A DNA stretch of 64,000 nucleotides, taken from assembly GCA_963693305.1 (NCBI GenBank), contig OY855906.1:21440161-21504160 (forward strand), written 5' to 3'. Source of the stretch: Meandrina meandrites (taxonomy: Eukaryota; Cnidaria; Anthozoa; Scleractinia; Meandrinidae). The position numbers were made by a program, and so were the translations under genes. Numbering within the stretch: the first letter of the stretch is position 1; each line of letters begins with the position of its first letter. Below the pieces are notes generated by a model. The model did no database searches and was not told the DNA's origin. It saw only the letters and a list, made by a program, of their open reading frames with translations. Below, piece after piece: positions 22,271 to 34,430 of this stretch.

Positions 22271-23160
22271 TCTGGAGATATTGTTATATCTTCCTGTTTC
22301 AATCAGGAGTTTGTGATTACTAATTCTGAGTTTCACAAGCGTTTTTCGATTTGGATTTTTTCTAGTCAAATATTAATAGGGCGAAGGTGTAGAACTGGAA
22401 AAAGAAGGCAGGGGATGGGGAGGGGTCAAGTAGATTTCTGCACGCATAGTCAATAAGTTAATAAAGGAAGTGGGTAAGGGGGTGGGGGAGGGTCAGCAAA
22501 AAATGTGCTGGCTTGCAGCCTACGTTACAGCAGCCATGCTATTGGACATGAAAAAAGTGTTTTCCTCCGCTTGGAAATTATTATGCAAATTCTGCGAAAA
22601 AGGTTTGTCTTATCCACCAACATGGCCGCCTTGTCACGTGGTTGCAAACCATCAATTAGCAGGCGCAGTTTTGAAATTGAGGTTTGCACAACCTCGTTTG
22701 CACAACCTCCTTCCAGTCTCTCTCAGAGGAGAGGACCCTGGGAACGATGTTGGAGGTTTGCTCAATCTTTATTTTGTCTTTCTAAAGAGGCCTACTCGTT
22801 ATGTAATATGAAATGAAATGTACCCGCTATAAATTCGAGAAACAAAACACACGTTCTACCCACAAAACTCTGGACAATTCTATTTATCATTTGCCACAAA
22901 AATAAGCTATGTAGTATTAATGTTAAAAATCTATTGCCATTTCTTCTCTTTTCGTCTTTCTATTTAAATACCTTAAAACAACAGAAATACTGTTTAAAAA
23001 GATAAAGGTTTTAGTTTTTAAAAAAGTGGTGCTGAGAAAATTATCAACTAAAAGTTGAAGGTAAATTAACCGCTGAAGTGAATTTGATTTCAAACGTGAG
23101 CACCTCGTCGAAATAGATTTGCTGTTTAGATGCTATGTCAAGTTTTACTTTCAAATCAAA
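22271..23160. other. Non-coding stretch
   Basis: No gene recognised. At about 22,690-22,760 there is a CCTCGTTTGCACAACCTCC...AGGACCCTGGGAACGATGTTGG segment that resembles the termini of the TIR element at 7822-9561, probably another decayed member. The overlapping open frames of 103-113 codons here show no motif. Confidence 0.5.
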
Positions 23161-23164
23161 AAAA

Positions 23165-23630
23165 ACTTCCAAATAATAGTTTGCTCGGTTGAAAAACACC
23201 AAAGAAGTAATAATAAACCAAACACGAACGAGGGTGGTTAAGATTGGGAAAGATTTAGACGGATTACGAACGAAGAACTTGAAAAGTTATGTAGGGCTAT
23301 TATGCGTTACACAGAAATGCTTTCACAGAGAAGGAAACCTCAAAATAATAGCTCTCTAAGGTAGAAAAACATCAAAGAAGAAGTAATAAACCAAAGAGGA
23401 ACAAGGATGGTTAAGATTGGGAAAGATTGAGACGGATTACGAATGAATAACTTAAAAAGTGATATAGGGTTATTATGCGTTGCACAGAAATGCTTTCACA
23501 CAGAAGGAAACCTCAAAATAATAGTTTACTAAGCTGAAAAAACATCAAAGAAGAAATAATAAACCAAAAAGGGACAAGGATTGTTAAGATTGGGAAAGAA
23601 AAGTGATAAGGGGTTTATTATGGATTTTTC
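23165..23630. repeat. Tandem repeat, unit about 174 bp, 2.5 copies
   Basis: The landmarks AACATCAAAGAAG, TTAAGATTGGGAAAGA and CACAGAAATGCTTTCACA, followed by GGAAACCTCAAAATAATAG, recur with spacing of about 173-176 bp (TTAAGATTGGG at 23,239, 23,412 and 23,585). The third copy is cut short and runs into the low-complexity block. Non-coding. Confidence 0.85.
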
Positions 23631-24410
23631 GGACGTTTTCCCAAATTTTTTCTCAACTTTTTAACCCAATTCTCCCTGCCTTGTTTTCTCAAAAAAAATT
23701 TTCTGACTTTTTCTGCATTTTACTTTTTCCCCATTTTTCTCCGCCTTCTTTCCTTGAGGTTTTTTTTTACTTTTTTCTGACTTTCCTATTATAGTCGGGA
23801 AAAAAATTGGAGATAAAAGCTGAAAAAAACAAGAGAAAAGGCGAGAAAAAGTCAGGAAAAATAAAAGGACTTTTTTCTCTTCTTTCTTTCGTAATTTTTT
23901 TTCCAACTCTTTTCTGGAATAGGAAATCGGAACTGGACAAAAAAAACACGAGAAAAGGCGAGTAATAGTCAGGAAAAAAATAACCTCCAGGAAAAAAAAA
24001 GGAAAAAAATTGATGTAAAAACCGGAGAGAAAGTAAACAATGTCGGGTTTAGAATTTAATTAAAATTTTCGGAAAAAAGGCGGGAAAACAAGAGGAGAAA
24101 AAAGACGAGAAAGAGCCGAGAAAAAAACTTTTTCTCACCTTTGTTTGACATATTTCTCGATTATTTTCGATTATTGTTCTATTTTTTCGAATTTCCTGTC
24201 AATTATTTTCCGACAGTTTCAAGAATATCTTCTCACGTTTTTATCGATTTTTCTGACGATTTCACCAAATTCTCCCTGCTTTTTTTTCTCAAATTTTTTT
24301 CTGACTTTTTTCTGGAACTTACTTTTTCCCAGTTTTTTCACACCTATTTTTCTGGAGTATTTGTTACTTTTCTCTGACTTTCCTATTTTCCTCACACCAT
24401 CCCCGGTCGG
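23631..24410. repeat. Self-complementary GA-rich / TC-rich block, copy 2
   Basis: Contains GTCGGGAAAAAAATTGGAG and GAGAAAAGGCGAGAAA words as in the block at 7448-7815, flanked on both sides by TC-rich counterparts (TTCTCCCTGC, TTTTTTCTGACTTT, TCGATTATTTTCGATTATT). Orientation flips at least twice within the block. Not coding despite long Phe/Ser- or Lys/Glu-rich frames. Confidence 0.75.
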
Positions 24411-24559
24411 GCTGCCTTAGGACGCCACTCCCGCTCTCCGAGAGTCTGTAGACGCGCGCAGGCGGGCGGGCGTACGCACCAAATTTTCTCGGCCTCATGG
24501 GTTTACCAAAAATTCTTACCCATGGTGCTCTGCTAGCGCTTCGCGCGAAGGAGCTCTGC

Positions 24560-27500
24560 TATAAACTTAGGCTAACGAAGTTAAACGGAGGCAAACGACG
24601 ATAAACGTAGGTAAACGATGTTAGACGTAGCCAAACGAGGATAAACGTAGGCAAACGAAGTTAAGGGTAGACAAACGATGCTAAACTTAGGCAAACGAAG
24701 TTAAACGCAGGCAAACGACGATAAAGGTAGGTAAAAAAACTTAAACATAGTCAAACGAGGATAAAAGTAGGCAAACGAAGTAAAACAAAGGCAAACGAAG
24801 TTAAGGGCCGTAGGGAAACGAAGTTAAACGTAGGCAAACGAAGTTAAAGTCCGTAAGGAAACGAAATTAAACGTAAGCAAACGAAGACAAAGGTAGGCGA
24901 ACGAAGTTAAACGTAGACAAACAAAGTTAAAGGTAGGCAATCAACGATGAACACAGGCAAACGAAGTTGAACGTAGAGAAACGAAGTTGAACGAAGTTAA
25001 ACGTAGGCAAACGAGGTTAAACGTAGAGACACGAACTTAAATGTAGGTAAACAGGATAAACAAAAGCAAACGAAGTTAAAGGTAAAAAAACAATGATAAA
25101 CTTAGGTAAACGAAGTTAAACGTAGGCCAACGAACTTCAAGGTAGTCAAACGATGTTAAACTTAGGACAAACGAAGTTAAACGCAGCCAAACGACGATAA
25201 ACGTAGGTAAACGAACTTAACCGTAGCCAAACGAGAAACGTAGGCAAACGAAGTTAAACGAAGGCAAACGAATTTAAACTTCGGCACATGAAGGTAAACG
25301 TTGGTAAACGAAGTTAAACGTTGGCAAACGTTTTCCTTCGCTTAACTTCGTTTGCCTACGTTTAACTTTGTTTTCCTCCGTTTATCGTCGTTTGCTTACG
25401 TTTAACTTCGTTTGCCTATGTTTTACTTCCTTTGCGTACGTTTTTTTACAACAAAGTTAACGTAGGCAAACAACGATAAACGTAGGCAAACGAAGTTAAA
25501 CGTAGGCAAACGAGAACAAACGTAGGCGAACGAAGTTAAAGGTAGTCAAACGATGTTAAACGCAGGCAAACGAAGTTAACTGCAGGCAAACGACGATAAA
25601 CGTAGGTAAATGAAACTAAACGTAGCCAAACGAGCATAAACGTAGGCAAACGAAGTTAAACGAAGGCAAACAAAGTTAATTGAAGGCAAACGAAGTTAAA
25701 CTTCGGCAAATGAAGGTAAACGTAGGTAAGCGAAGTTAAACGTTGGCAAACGAAGTAAACGTAGGCAAAGGACGATAAACGTTTTTTTACAATAAAGTTA
25801 ACGTAGGCAAACCACGATAAACGTAGGCGAAAGAAGTTAAACGTAGCGAAACGAAGTTAAAGGCCGTAGGCAAACGAATTTTAACGCAAAAAAAGAAGTT
25901 AAACTTAGGCCAATGAAATTAAACGTACACAAACGAAGTTAAAGGTAGGCAAACGAAGTTAAACGTAGGCAGACGACAATAAGCGTAGCCAAAGGAAGTT
26001 GAACGTAGGTAAACGAAGCTAAACGTGGAGACGCGAAGTTAAACGAAGCAATGAAAGGTGAACGTAGAGAATCGAAGATAAACGAAGTTAAACGTAGGCA
26101 AACGAAGTTAAAGGTAGAAAAACATTGATAAACTTAGGTAAACGAAGTTAAACGTAGGTAAACGACGATATACGAGGTTAGACGAAGGCAAACGAAGTTA
26201 AAGGTAGACAAACGATGTTAAACTTAGGCAAACGAAGTTAAACGTAGGCAAACGACGATAAAGGTAAACGAACTTAAAGGTAGCAAAACGAGGATAAACG
26301 TAGGCAAACGAAGTTAAACAAAGGCAAGCGAAATTAAACTTCGGCAAATAAAGGTAAACCGTAGGTAAACGAAGTTAAACGTTTGCAAGCGAGGAAAAGG
26401 TAGGCAAAGGACGATAAACGTAGGAAAACGAAGATGAACGTAGCAAACGTTCTCCTTCGCTGAACTTCGTTTTCCCACGTTTATCTTCGTTTCCCTACGT
26501 TTAACTTCGTTTGCCTACGATTAACTTCGTTTACCTACCCTTAACTTCGTTTTCCACCGTTTATCATCGTTTGCCTGCCTTTAAGTTTGGTTCCCTACAT
26601 TTAAGTTCGTTTGGCCACATTTAACGAAATTAAACGTAGGCAAACGAAGACAAAAGTAGGCGAACGAAGTTAAACGTAGACAAACAAAGTTAAAGGTAGG
26701 CAATCAACGATGAACACAGGCAAACGAAGTTGAACGTAGAAAAACGAAGTTCAACGAAGTTAAACGTAGGCAAACGAGGTTAAACGTAGAGACACGAACT
26801 TAAATGTAGGCAAACCAGGATAAACAAAAGCAAACGAAGTTAAAGGTAAAAAAAACAATGATAAACTTAGGTAAACGAAGTTAAACGTAGGCCAACGAAC
26901 TTCAAGGTAGTCAAACGATGTTAAACTTAGGACAAACGAAGTTAAACGCAGCCAAACGACGATAAACGTAGGTAAACGAACTTAACCGTAGCCAAACGAG
27001 AAACGTAGGCAAACGAAGTTAAACGAAGGCAAACGAATTTAAACTTCGGCACATGAAGGTAAACGTTGGTAAACGAAGTTAAACGTTGGCAAACGTTTTC
27101 CTTCGCTTAACTTCGTTTGCCTACGTTTAACTTTGTTTTCCTCCGTTTATCGTCGTTTGCTTACGTTTAACTTCGTTTGCCTATGTTTTACTTCCTTTGC
27201 GTACGTTTTTTTACAACAAAGTTAACGTAGGCAAACAACGATAAACGTAGGGAAACGAAGTTAAACGTAGGCAAACGAGAACAAACGTAGGCGAACGAAG
27301 TTAAAGGTAGTCAAACGATGTTAAACGCAGGCAAACGAAGTTAACTGCAGGAAAACGACGATAAACGTAGGTAAATGAAACTAAACGTAGCCAAACGAGC
27401 ATAAACGTAGGCAAACGAAGTTAAACGAAGGCAAACAAAGTTAATTGAAGGCAAACGAAGTTAAACTTCGGCAAATGAAGGTAAACGTAGGTAAGCGAAG

Positions 27501-28800
27501 TTAAACGTTGGCAAACGAAGTAAACGTAGGCAAAGGACGATAAACGTTTTTTTACAATAAAGTTAACGTAGGCAAACCACGATAAACGTAGGCGAAAGAA
27601 GTTAAACGTAGCGAAACGAAGTTAAAGGCCGTAGGCAAACGAATTTTAACGCAAAAAAAGAAGTTAAACTTAGGCCAATGAAATTAAACGTACACAAACG
27701 AAGTTAAAGGTAGGCAAACGAAGTTAAACGTAGGCAAACGACAATAAGCGTAGCCAAAGGAAGTTGAACGTAGGTAAACGAAGCTAAACGTGGAGACGCG
27801 AAGTTAAACGAAGCAATGAAAGGTGAACGTAGAGAATCGAAGATAAACGAAGTTAAACGTAGGCAAACGAAGTTAAAGGTAGAAAAACATTGATAAACTT
27901 AGGTAAACGAAGTTAAACGTAGGTAAACGACGATATACGAGGTTAAACGAAGGCAAACGAAGTTCAAGGTAGACAAACGATGTTAAACTTAGGCAAACGA
28001 AGTTAAACGTAGGCAAACAACGATAAAGGTAAACGAACTTAAAGGTAGCAAAACGAGGATAAACGTAGGCAAACGAAGTTAAACAAAGGCAAGCGAAATT
28101 AAACTTCGGCAAATAAAGGTAAACCGTAGGTAAACGAAGTTAAACGTTTGCAAGCGAGGAAAAGGTAGGCAAAGGACGATAAACGTAGGAAAACGAAGAT
28201 GAACGTAGCAAACGTTCTCCTTCGCTGAACTTCGTTTTCCCACGTTTATCTTCGTTTCCCTACGTTTAACTTCGTTTGCCTACGATTAACTTCGTTTACC
28301 TACCCTTAACTTCGTTTTCCACCGTTTATCATCGTTTGCCTGCCTTTAAGTTTGGTTCCCTACATTTAACTTCGTTTGGCCACATTTAACGAAATTAAAC
28401 GTAGGCAAACGAAGACAAAGGTAGGCGAACGAAGTTAAACGTAGACAAACAAAGTTAAAGGTAGGCAATCAACGATGAACACAGGCAAACGAAGTTGAAC
28501 GTAGAACTTCGTTTGTCTACGTTTATCATCGTTTGCCTACACTAAACTTTGTTTGCCTACGTTTCACTCAGTTTTCCTACGTTTAACTTCGTTTGCCTAC
28601 GTTTCAATTCGTTTCCCTACGTTTAACTTCGTTTTGCTACGTTTATCGTCATTTGCCAACGTTTAATTTCGTTCGCCTACGTTTTCCTACGTTTATCGTC
28701 GTTTGCTTATACGTTTAACTTCGTTTGCCTACTTTTTTTACAAGGAATTTAACGTGGGCAAACAACGATAAACGTAGGCAAACGAAGTTAAACGTGCCAG
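24560..28800. repeat. Satellite of ~20-bp monomers, consensus AACGTAGGCAAACGAAGTTA
   Basis: More than 200 imperfect copies of a 20-bp monomer (variants: AACGACGATAAACGTAGGTA, AACGAACTTAAACGTAGCCA and so on). Most run in one direction; inverted blocks (CGTTTAACTTCGTTTGCCTA) occur near 25,331-25,440, 26,451-26,620, 27,096-27,210, 28,216-28,385 and 28,506-28,740. Poly-T-like breaks (ACGTTTTTTTACAA) recur at fixed places in the larger unit. Frames through the satellite (for example 27,873-28,112) are artefacts of the repeat. Confidence 0.95.
24861..28505 (+). repeat. Higher-order repeat, unit about 1,765 bp, 2.07 copies
   Basis: Unit 1 is 24,861-26,623, unit 2 is 26,624-28,388, and a partial third is 28,389-28,505; all start at ACGAAATTAAACGTA. 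Landmarks keep a 1,763-1,765 bp offset: TTTTCCTTCG at 25,331 and 27,096; AACTGCAGG at 25,578 and 27,343; AATTTTAACGC at 25,878 and 27,642; TCTCCTTCGC at 26,451 and 28,216. Individual 20-bp monomers within a unit differ much more from each other than the two units do, the mark of recent block amplification. Confidence 0.9.
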
Positions 28801-29014
28801 GGCGGTACGAAGGGAAAACTTGTTCTGCGTTGACAAACTGCCCTTGGTCTAGGAGAATGGGTGATAATAAATCAGTCTGAAAAAATCGGAAAACTGCACT
28901 TTATAAATAAACGCCGGGCCCCGATTTAACGCCGGCTTCAAATAAACGCCGGGTCCACAAGGCCAATTTTGAAATAAACGCTGGGGGCGTTTAATTGAGA
29001 AAATACGGTACTAT

Positions 29015-29460
29015 GGTTATTGCTTCAAACTGCAATTGTATCTGCTATTAATGGTAGCTGGATATATGAAAAAGTTAGAATTTTATTTCCCTTTTTTATT
29101 TGTGGGGGGGGGGGGGGGGGGTTATCTCAAGAAATTAGTATTATTAGGTGGACAAGGGTAAAATATTTCTGATCGAGAGGGGGTCATAAGATATTTCAGA
29201 GACTACATATGAAATTCCACTAGCTCCCCCTATCCAATAGAAAATGAACGCCCCCTTAAAATGTCATATTAAAATATGAGGCCTTTTGTCCAGGAAATGG
29301 GGCTAAGTAAATTTTTGGCGTTGTTGCATTTTTAATAACCCGCCCCCCCCAACCCCTGTGCCAGACTGATAATTATTGCACAGTCCCTAACTAAGACGCT
29401 AACTAAACGGGCAATTAATGTGATTAAAAAGGAAACACTGAATAGGAGGTCATTGTTAAA
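29015..29460. repeat. Dispersed repeat family X, copy 2
   Basis: Homologous to 5190-5700 with the same order of landmarks (ACTGCAATTGTA, AAATTAGTATTA, CAGAGACTAC, GGGGCTAAGTAAA, ACTGATAATTATTGCACAGTC, CAATTAATGTGATTAAAAA, ACTGAATAGGAGGTCATTG). A G homopolymer near 29,103-29,120 and a C-rich tract near 29,341 are length-variable. Upstream, 28,900-29,010 holds AAATAAACGCCGGG words that belong to another dispersed element. Confidence 0.75.
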
Positions 29461-30615
29461 TAACCCTAACAAAAAAACATCCGTTACGTGTCTGTTACAA
29501 AAACCCGAACTCTAAACCCGTCCGTTACGCATCTGTTACGATAACGCTTACCCTTAACCCGTCCGTTACGTGTCTGTTACAAAAACCCTAACTCTTAACC
29601 CGTCCGTTACGCGTCTGTTACAGAAACCCTAACTCTTAACCCGTCCGTTACGTGTGTGTTACAGAAACCCTAACACTTAACCCGTCCGTTACGCGTATGT
29701 TAAAAAAACCCTAACTCTTAACCCGTCCGTTACGCGTGTTACAATAACCCAAACTCTTAACCCGTCCGTTACGCGTATGTTAAAATAACCCTAACTCTTA
29801 ACCCGTCCGTTACGCGTGTTACAATAAACCTAACTCTTAACCCGTCCGTTACGCGTATGTTAAAATAACCCTAACTCTTAACCCGTCCGTTACGTGTCTG
29901 TTACAATAACCCTAACTCTTAAGGTGGCTCTACTGGTTTTAACAGGGGCAACGCCGCTCAAGTTTGAGAACTAACCAGATCGCCATTAACAATGCCATCG
30001 AAAAACGATCACCACAGCTGAATTAGGTAAAGATGGAAAGTTGTTATGGCTAGTGTTATTTTGACATCGGAGTTGTCATAGCAACGTAATGACGTCATCA
30101 TGTTTATCAATTTCGTTCGTATTGCTCGGCACCAGGAGATTTTTTCGCAAATCGCTCAAGGGAGCATGTACCTCCTACACCTGCCTCAATGTTGGCAAAG
30201 TTTGAACAAATTCTGTAAGAGCGTTATCGAAATTTTTGGGGATGAAGTTTTGAGGGTTGTAAATACAGTAAAAAACATACTATGGAGATAATTGGGTAAT
30301 ATCTAAAGAACACGGCGCGCTTTGGGAATGTAATTTCATCTCATAGTAGTTTGATGCCATTTAATATTGTGTATACAAAATTATGGGGATCGCCACGACC
30401 GTTTTTTTTCGATGGCATTGTTAATGACGATCTGGTTAATTCTCAAACTTGAGCGGTGTTGCCCCTAAAAAATCCAGTCGAGCCACCTTAAACCGTCCGT
30501 TACGTGTCTGTTACAAAAACCCTAACTCTTAACCCGTCCGTTACCCGTATGTTACAAGAACCCTAACTCTTAACTCGTCCGTTACGGGTCTGTTACAATA
30601 ACCCTAACCTTAACA
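29461..30615. repeat. 40-bp tandem repeat containing CCCTAA, split by a MITE
   Basis: The unit is about 40 bp: AACCCTAACTCTTAACCCG then TCCGTTACGCGTCTGTTACAA. About eleven copies lie at 29,461-29,922 and about three more at 30,488-30,615; some lack a few bases around GCGTGTTAC. Each unit contains one CCCTAA (the animal telomere word on the complementary strand), but this is not a telomeric (TTAGGG)n run. The array is interrupted by the element at 29,923-30,487. Confidence 0.9.
29923..30487. mobile_element. 565-bp MITE with ~90-bp TIRs and TTAA target duplication
   Basis: The ends are inverted copies over about 90 bp: GGTGGCTCTACTGG...AATGCCATCGAAAAACG on the left and, on the opposite strand, GGTGGCTCGACTGG...AATGCCATCGAAAAAAAACG on the right. 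TTAA stands on each side (29,919-29,922 and 30,488-30,491). The surrounding 40-bp repeat contains exactly one TTAA per unit at this place, so the empty site can be inferred from neighbouring units. No ORF of note. TTAA targeting points to a piggyBac- or Kolobok-like transposase acting in trans. Confidence 0.9.
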
Positions 30616-31139
30616 CAACCTGGTTCGTTGTCAGGAGCTGGGCACTGACCGGTATATGAAATCAGTTCAAAATTATACTGCAAACCACCCTATATAATTC
30701 GAAGCATAAAAATGGCTCTATATTACTCGTGCTCACTACTTTAGTGACACTTTTAACAGCATAGACCCTTGTAATAATCCCCTCCCCAATTCTACCATAA
30801 ATTTGTTAAAAAATTGTAGCGGGGAGCATGTCCCAGGGGCAAGTTGCAGCGACACGTCCTATTGTCTGGCTGATTACTTTAAGCTCGTGCAACACAACTT
30901 TTGCAGCAATTTTGATCCTGGAACTCGTTAAACTTTGTGGGACGTGTCGCAGGGAAAAAATGTTGCAGAGATGCAATGTCCCATCGTGTAGATGGTTGTG
31001 CAACATGTCCCTACAAAATAATTAAATAATGATGGCGACGGTGACGGCGACACAGACTGCAAACAATCGGTCTAGTTTGACACAAGAAATTAAAGTTAAG
31101 TTTTAAAACAAAAAAAATAATTTAAGCATTCGAAAAAAA
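30616..31139. other. Non-coding stretch with a foldback-like segment
   Basis: At about 30,818-31,015 there are partial inverted words (GGGGAGCATGTCCCAGGGGCAAG / GCAACATGTCCCTAC, and GACACGTCC / GGGACGTGTCGC). This is probably a small degenerate foldback element. The two overlapping open frames on opposite strands there are a by-product. Nothing else recognised. Confidence 0.5.
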
Positions 31140-31480
31140 CAATCGAGATAAAAGTCAGAAATATAGTCGGGAAAACTCAGAACAAATGGGAAAAATCGAG
31201 AAAAAAGTACAGGAAAGGGTCAGACAATGGTCGATAAAAAGTCGTGAAAATGGAAAAACTTCGGATAAAATTCAACAAAAAACGCGGGAAAAAGGTCGGA
31301 AAATAGTGCAGAAAAACTTCGCGAAAAGTCGGAAAGTCGGGAAACAAGTCGGAAAAGAGATTACGAAAAAGTCGGTAAAATAAGAGAAATAACACAGGGA
31401 AAAAGTCGGAAAAAATCGAGAACGAAAAGTGGACTTCTTTTTTACTTTTTTCTTGACTGTTTCCTTGACCAAATCAATCG
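31140..31480. repeat. GA-rich GTCGGAAAA minisatellite, copy 3 of the family
   Basis: Words such as GTCGGGAAAA, AAAGTCGGAAAA, AAAATCGAGAAAA and AAAGGTCAG recur, ending in a short T-rich stretch (TTCTTTTTTACTTTTTTCTTGAC). It is composed of the same words as the blocks at 7448-7815 and 23,631-24,410 but is mostly one-sided. Confidence 0.7.
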
Positions 31481-31489
31481 ATCTGTGTC

Positions 31490-34427
31490 CCTAGTAACCC
31501 TTTCTTCATAGGAAATGTCTGCTTGTGTGTGCCCTAAGGGTAAGGGAAATCTCAAAGGAAAGTAACAAGTGTTGTTTTGGAAAATACCTAAACCCCCCAC
31601 CATGAAAGGTTTTTGGTCAGCTTATCAATATCTGCCTGATCTTCCTGCATCGTGTATGCTACACGGTTTTATATACCATGCCACAGAAAATACAGCTAAT
31701 CAGAATACACAAAAGCTGTCGTATATTTGACTGTATTAAACTTAACCTTCCCATCCTATGCTGTAATTTTTTCCCGACAACATTTTGTGAGCGTATTTTC
31801 AATTGCATGCCATAAAACAATTATGCGAAACTTTTGCGTAGCATGCCATGGAACATCCCACTTGTCACCTGTATTTTCTTCTTTCGCCTAAAGATTGTGT
31901 GTATATGGAGAGAATACAAGTGACTCGTGGGATATTCCACAGTCATCCAAAGATGTTATCATTAGACACGTCCTGTGTCCTTACATTGAATGAAGAAATT
32001 AATTAATAATCTGCTTGTCCATTATGTCTGTGTCTGTAACTTTGTGCAAACTCTACGACTAGTTTTAATCCTGAAAAGGCAAATAACAACACATTAAGTT
32101 TTGCCATAAAAATGATGATGGTAAGGAAGTGTGGATGATGTTACATTACTTTAATGTTGTTCAATATGGAATACACAAATAGTTATGTAAAAGAAGGAGG
32201 GTTCCCGGTCCCCCGTGGCAAATATAAAGATCTCGCCTCCGACCTTGCCACGTATTAGCTGCTCTAAAAGGCAGGGGTTTCATGAAGGCACCACCTTCAC
32301 TCATTATTGCCGGGCAAAAGGAAACGAAGTTCCCTTGTCCATCACTACAGACTGATTACACTAACATTATTGCCACGATTCACAAATTGATATCTAGAAT
32401 GGAGAGAGATTGACTTAATTATTCTTGACCTAAACTTTATTCCAAATAAGTTTGATGATTAGTTTTTCTCTTCCTTGAATTAACAGCATCCCTCGTGTAT
32501 TTTTTGATGTGCTCGCAACACAGGAAATCTGGACAAACTGTGTGTGAAGATTTACATTGTTGTAGCGAATATATGAGATTTATAGAATGGTTTGTAGAAT
32601 TGAGTACAATACCAAAAATATGAACAGATACAAGCTGAACAAGAGAAGTTAATCATAGCCGATGGGCTGATGTCAATGTTGCGATGGTAACAGGGAGGAC
32701 AGCTGAGGATGACACATTTTAATTTAAAAAACAACATAATTTAATTCACGATCTAGCAAGTATGTATTTTAAGTAAGGGTTATTTTCAGGCAACAAGGGG
32801 AAATGTGATTTATTTACCGAGGGTGCAACCCGAGGCGAATAAATCACATATCCCTGAGGTGCCTAAAAATAACCGGCTTATTTTTTTCACATTGGCAAGG
32901 TATCAACTGTGGCGTCAAATGACAAGAAACACGCTTTTCTTTGCTTTTTTTTATATTGATACGCTGAAGAAAAACAAATATTTTTCCGGACTCGCAGTAA
33001 ACAATATAGCAAAAAGGTTCCGAAAGTTGCACTGGGGTTTCCATATGGTAAAAATTTATAATAAACAGGTTTTTTTTTCCGTTTTTGATGCGCCAACCAA
33101 AAAGCCAATATATGCGTTCAAAACAAGCTGCCGAAAGTATGCACTAGGATTTTATTGTATTAAGCCATATACATATGGATTAATACTGACATTCCAGGTA
33201 TTTATCTGACTTATTTCATGATATTATTCATGAGAGATTATTATATGAAGCCCCTTTCCAGGACGACAAAAGCTGACTAATGAGTACTACATTGTCTTTG
33301 TTTTGTTATATTGTTGCCATTGTGCGGTTTTCTCAGAATGGCCAGATCGCGCGCTTTCACGCTTTCACAAAAATTGTGACTTGTCAACCTTATTTCAAGA
33401 ACACAAGGTTGTTTGATGGTTTGATAGTTTGTTTTGCTCTGTGCAATGTTCGCAAGGGTTAGTGTTTTTTTGCTACAGCGTCTTTGTGGCAGTAGGCTGA
33501 AAATGTAAGTACAAAGGAATATTTTATGAAGAGTTGAACCAATGAAAGGAACGTGGTCACTGCGGCCAAAGCTTGTAGACAGATTCAAATTCCAGATAGT
33601 TTGAAAGGAACCTTTAAGGAATACCATGTTTTCAAGAATGAGATGCACGTTCTTGAATTCAAACAGGATGATGAAGGGGAAATTAGGCAGCAACAAATCT
33701 GAGAATGGCATGGCCTAAATTTAACTGAACTTAGAAAATCTGGAGTAATTTTACAATAGCGGTCCATTCTAAAAGTGCAAGGTTCATTCCTGCCACCCTG
33801 GTCTGTGGTGTCACAGTTAGTTTGAATTTCTTAAATAATGAGATAAAAAATTTAAGTCATTTTGCCACCACGGGCCGTGTTGTCACAGTTAGTTTCAATT
33901 TTCATAACTAGGGAGATAAATATTTAATTTCTCCCGCAACCGTGGTCTGTGGTGTCGCAGTTACAGTAAACACCCGCAAATAAATCGCCCCGGCAGATAA
34001 GTGGCACCCTGAATTTAGAAACTAAAATTTTGGCAATCAAGATACAGTAGCCCATTCTTTCAAGACTATGACGTGGACCAGGAGGGCGAGCTTGAAATTA
34101 ACAATATACAGTAGACCAGAGAATTGTTGAAGGCGAACAAATTTAGCTTGAGACTGAAAAAACAAAAATCACAGCATAGTGGAAGATATTTCAAATAATC
34201 ATCTTCCTGTACTTTTGTATCAACACATAGCACTATCAAAGGAATCTGAACGCAGTTAACGACTCCCAGGAACAAAACGAAGCAAAGCATTAATCATTTG
34301 CTTAACCGCATTCACCTCAACAGTTTGTTTAACATGCTTGCTCAGGATAGCCATGAACCTCAGCCAAATTTGCTGTGACATAAAGCCAGGATGTTCTCAA
34401 ACTGAACCGTAGTTATATGCCATTGTG
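31490..34427. other. Non-coding stretch with two small repeat structures
   Basis: An imperfect palindrome at about 32,776-32,878 (GGTTATTTTCAGGCA...AAATGTGATTTATT paired with AATAAATCACAT...TGCCTAAAAATAACC) is probably a small MITE. An ~80-bp imperfect tandem repeat lies at about 33,785-33,965 (GGTCTGTGGTGTCACAGTTA; GCCGTGTTGTCACAGTTA; GTCTGTGGTGTCGCAGTTA). No gene is recognised. Frames at 32,805-33,209 and 33,277-33,711 have no visible motif, and the former crosses the palindrome. Confidence 0.5.
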
Positions 34428-34430
34428 TAT

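Noticed and set aside
27873..28112. 79-codon frame in the 20-bp satellite
   Set aside because: It is inside the tandem array and mirrors its period; there is no independent coding evidence.
24560..28800. CRISPR-like array
   Set aside because: Repeats are contiguous, imperfect and occur in both orientations, with no unique spacers; the context is eukaryotic.
29461..30615. Interstitial telomere
   Set aside because: CCCTAA occurs once per 40-bp unit and never as an uninterrupted hexamer run.
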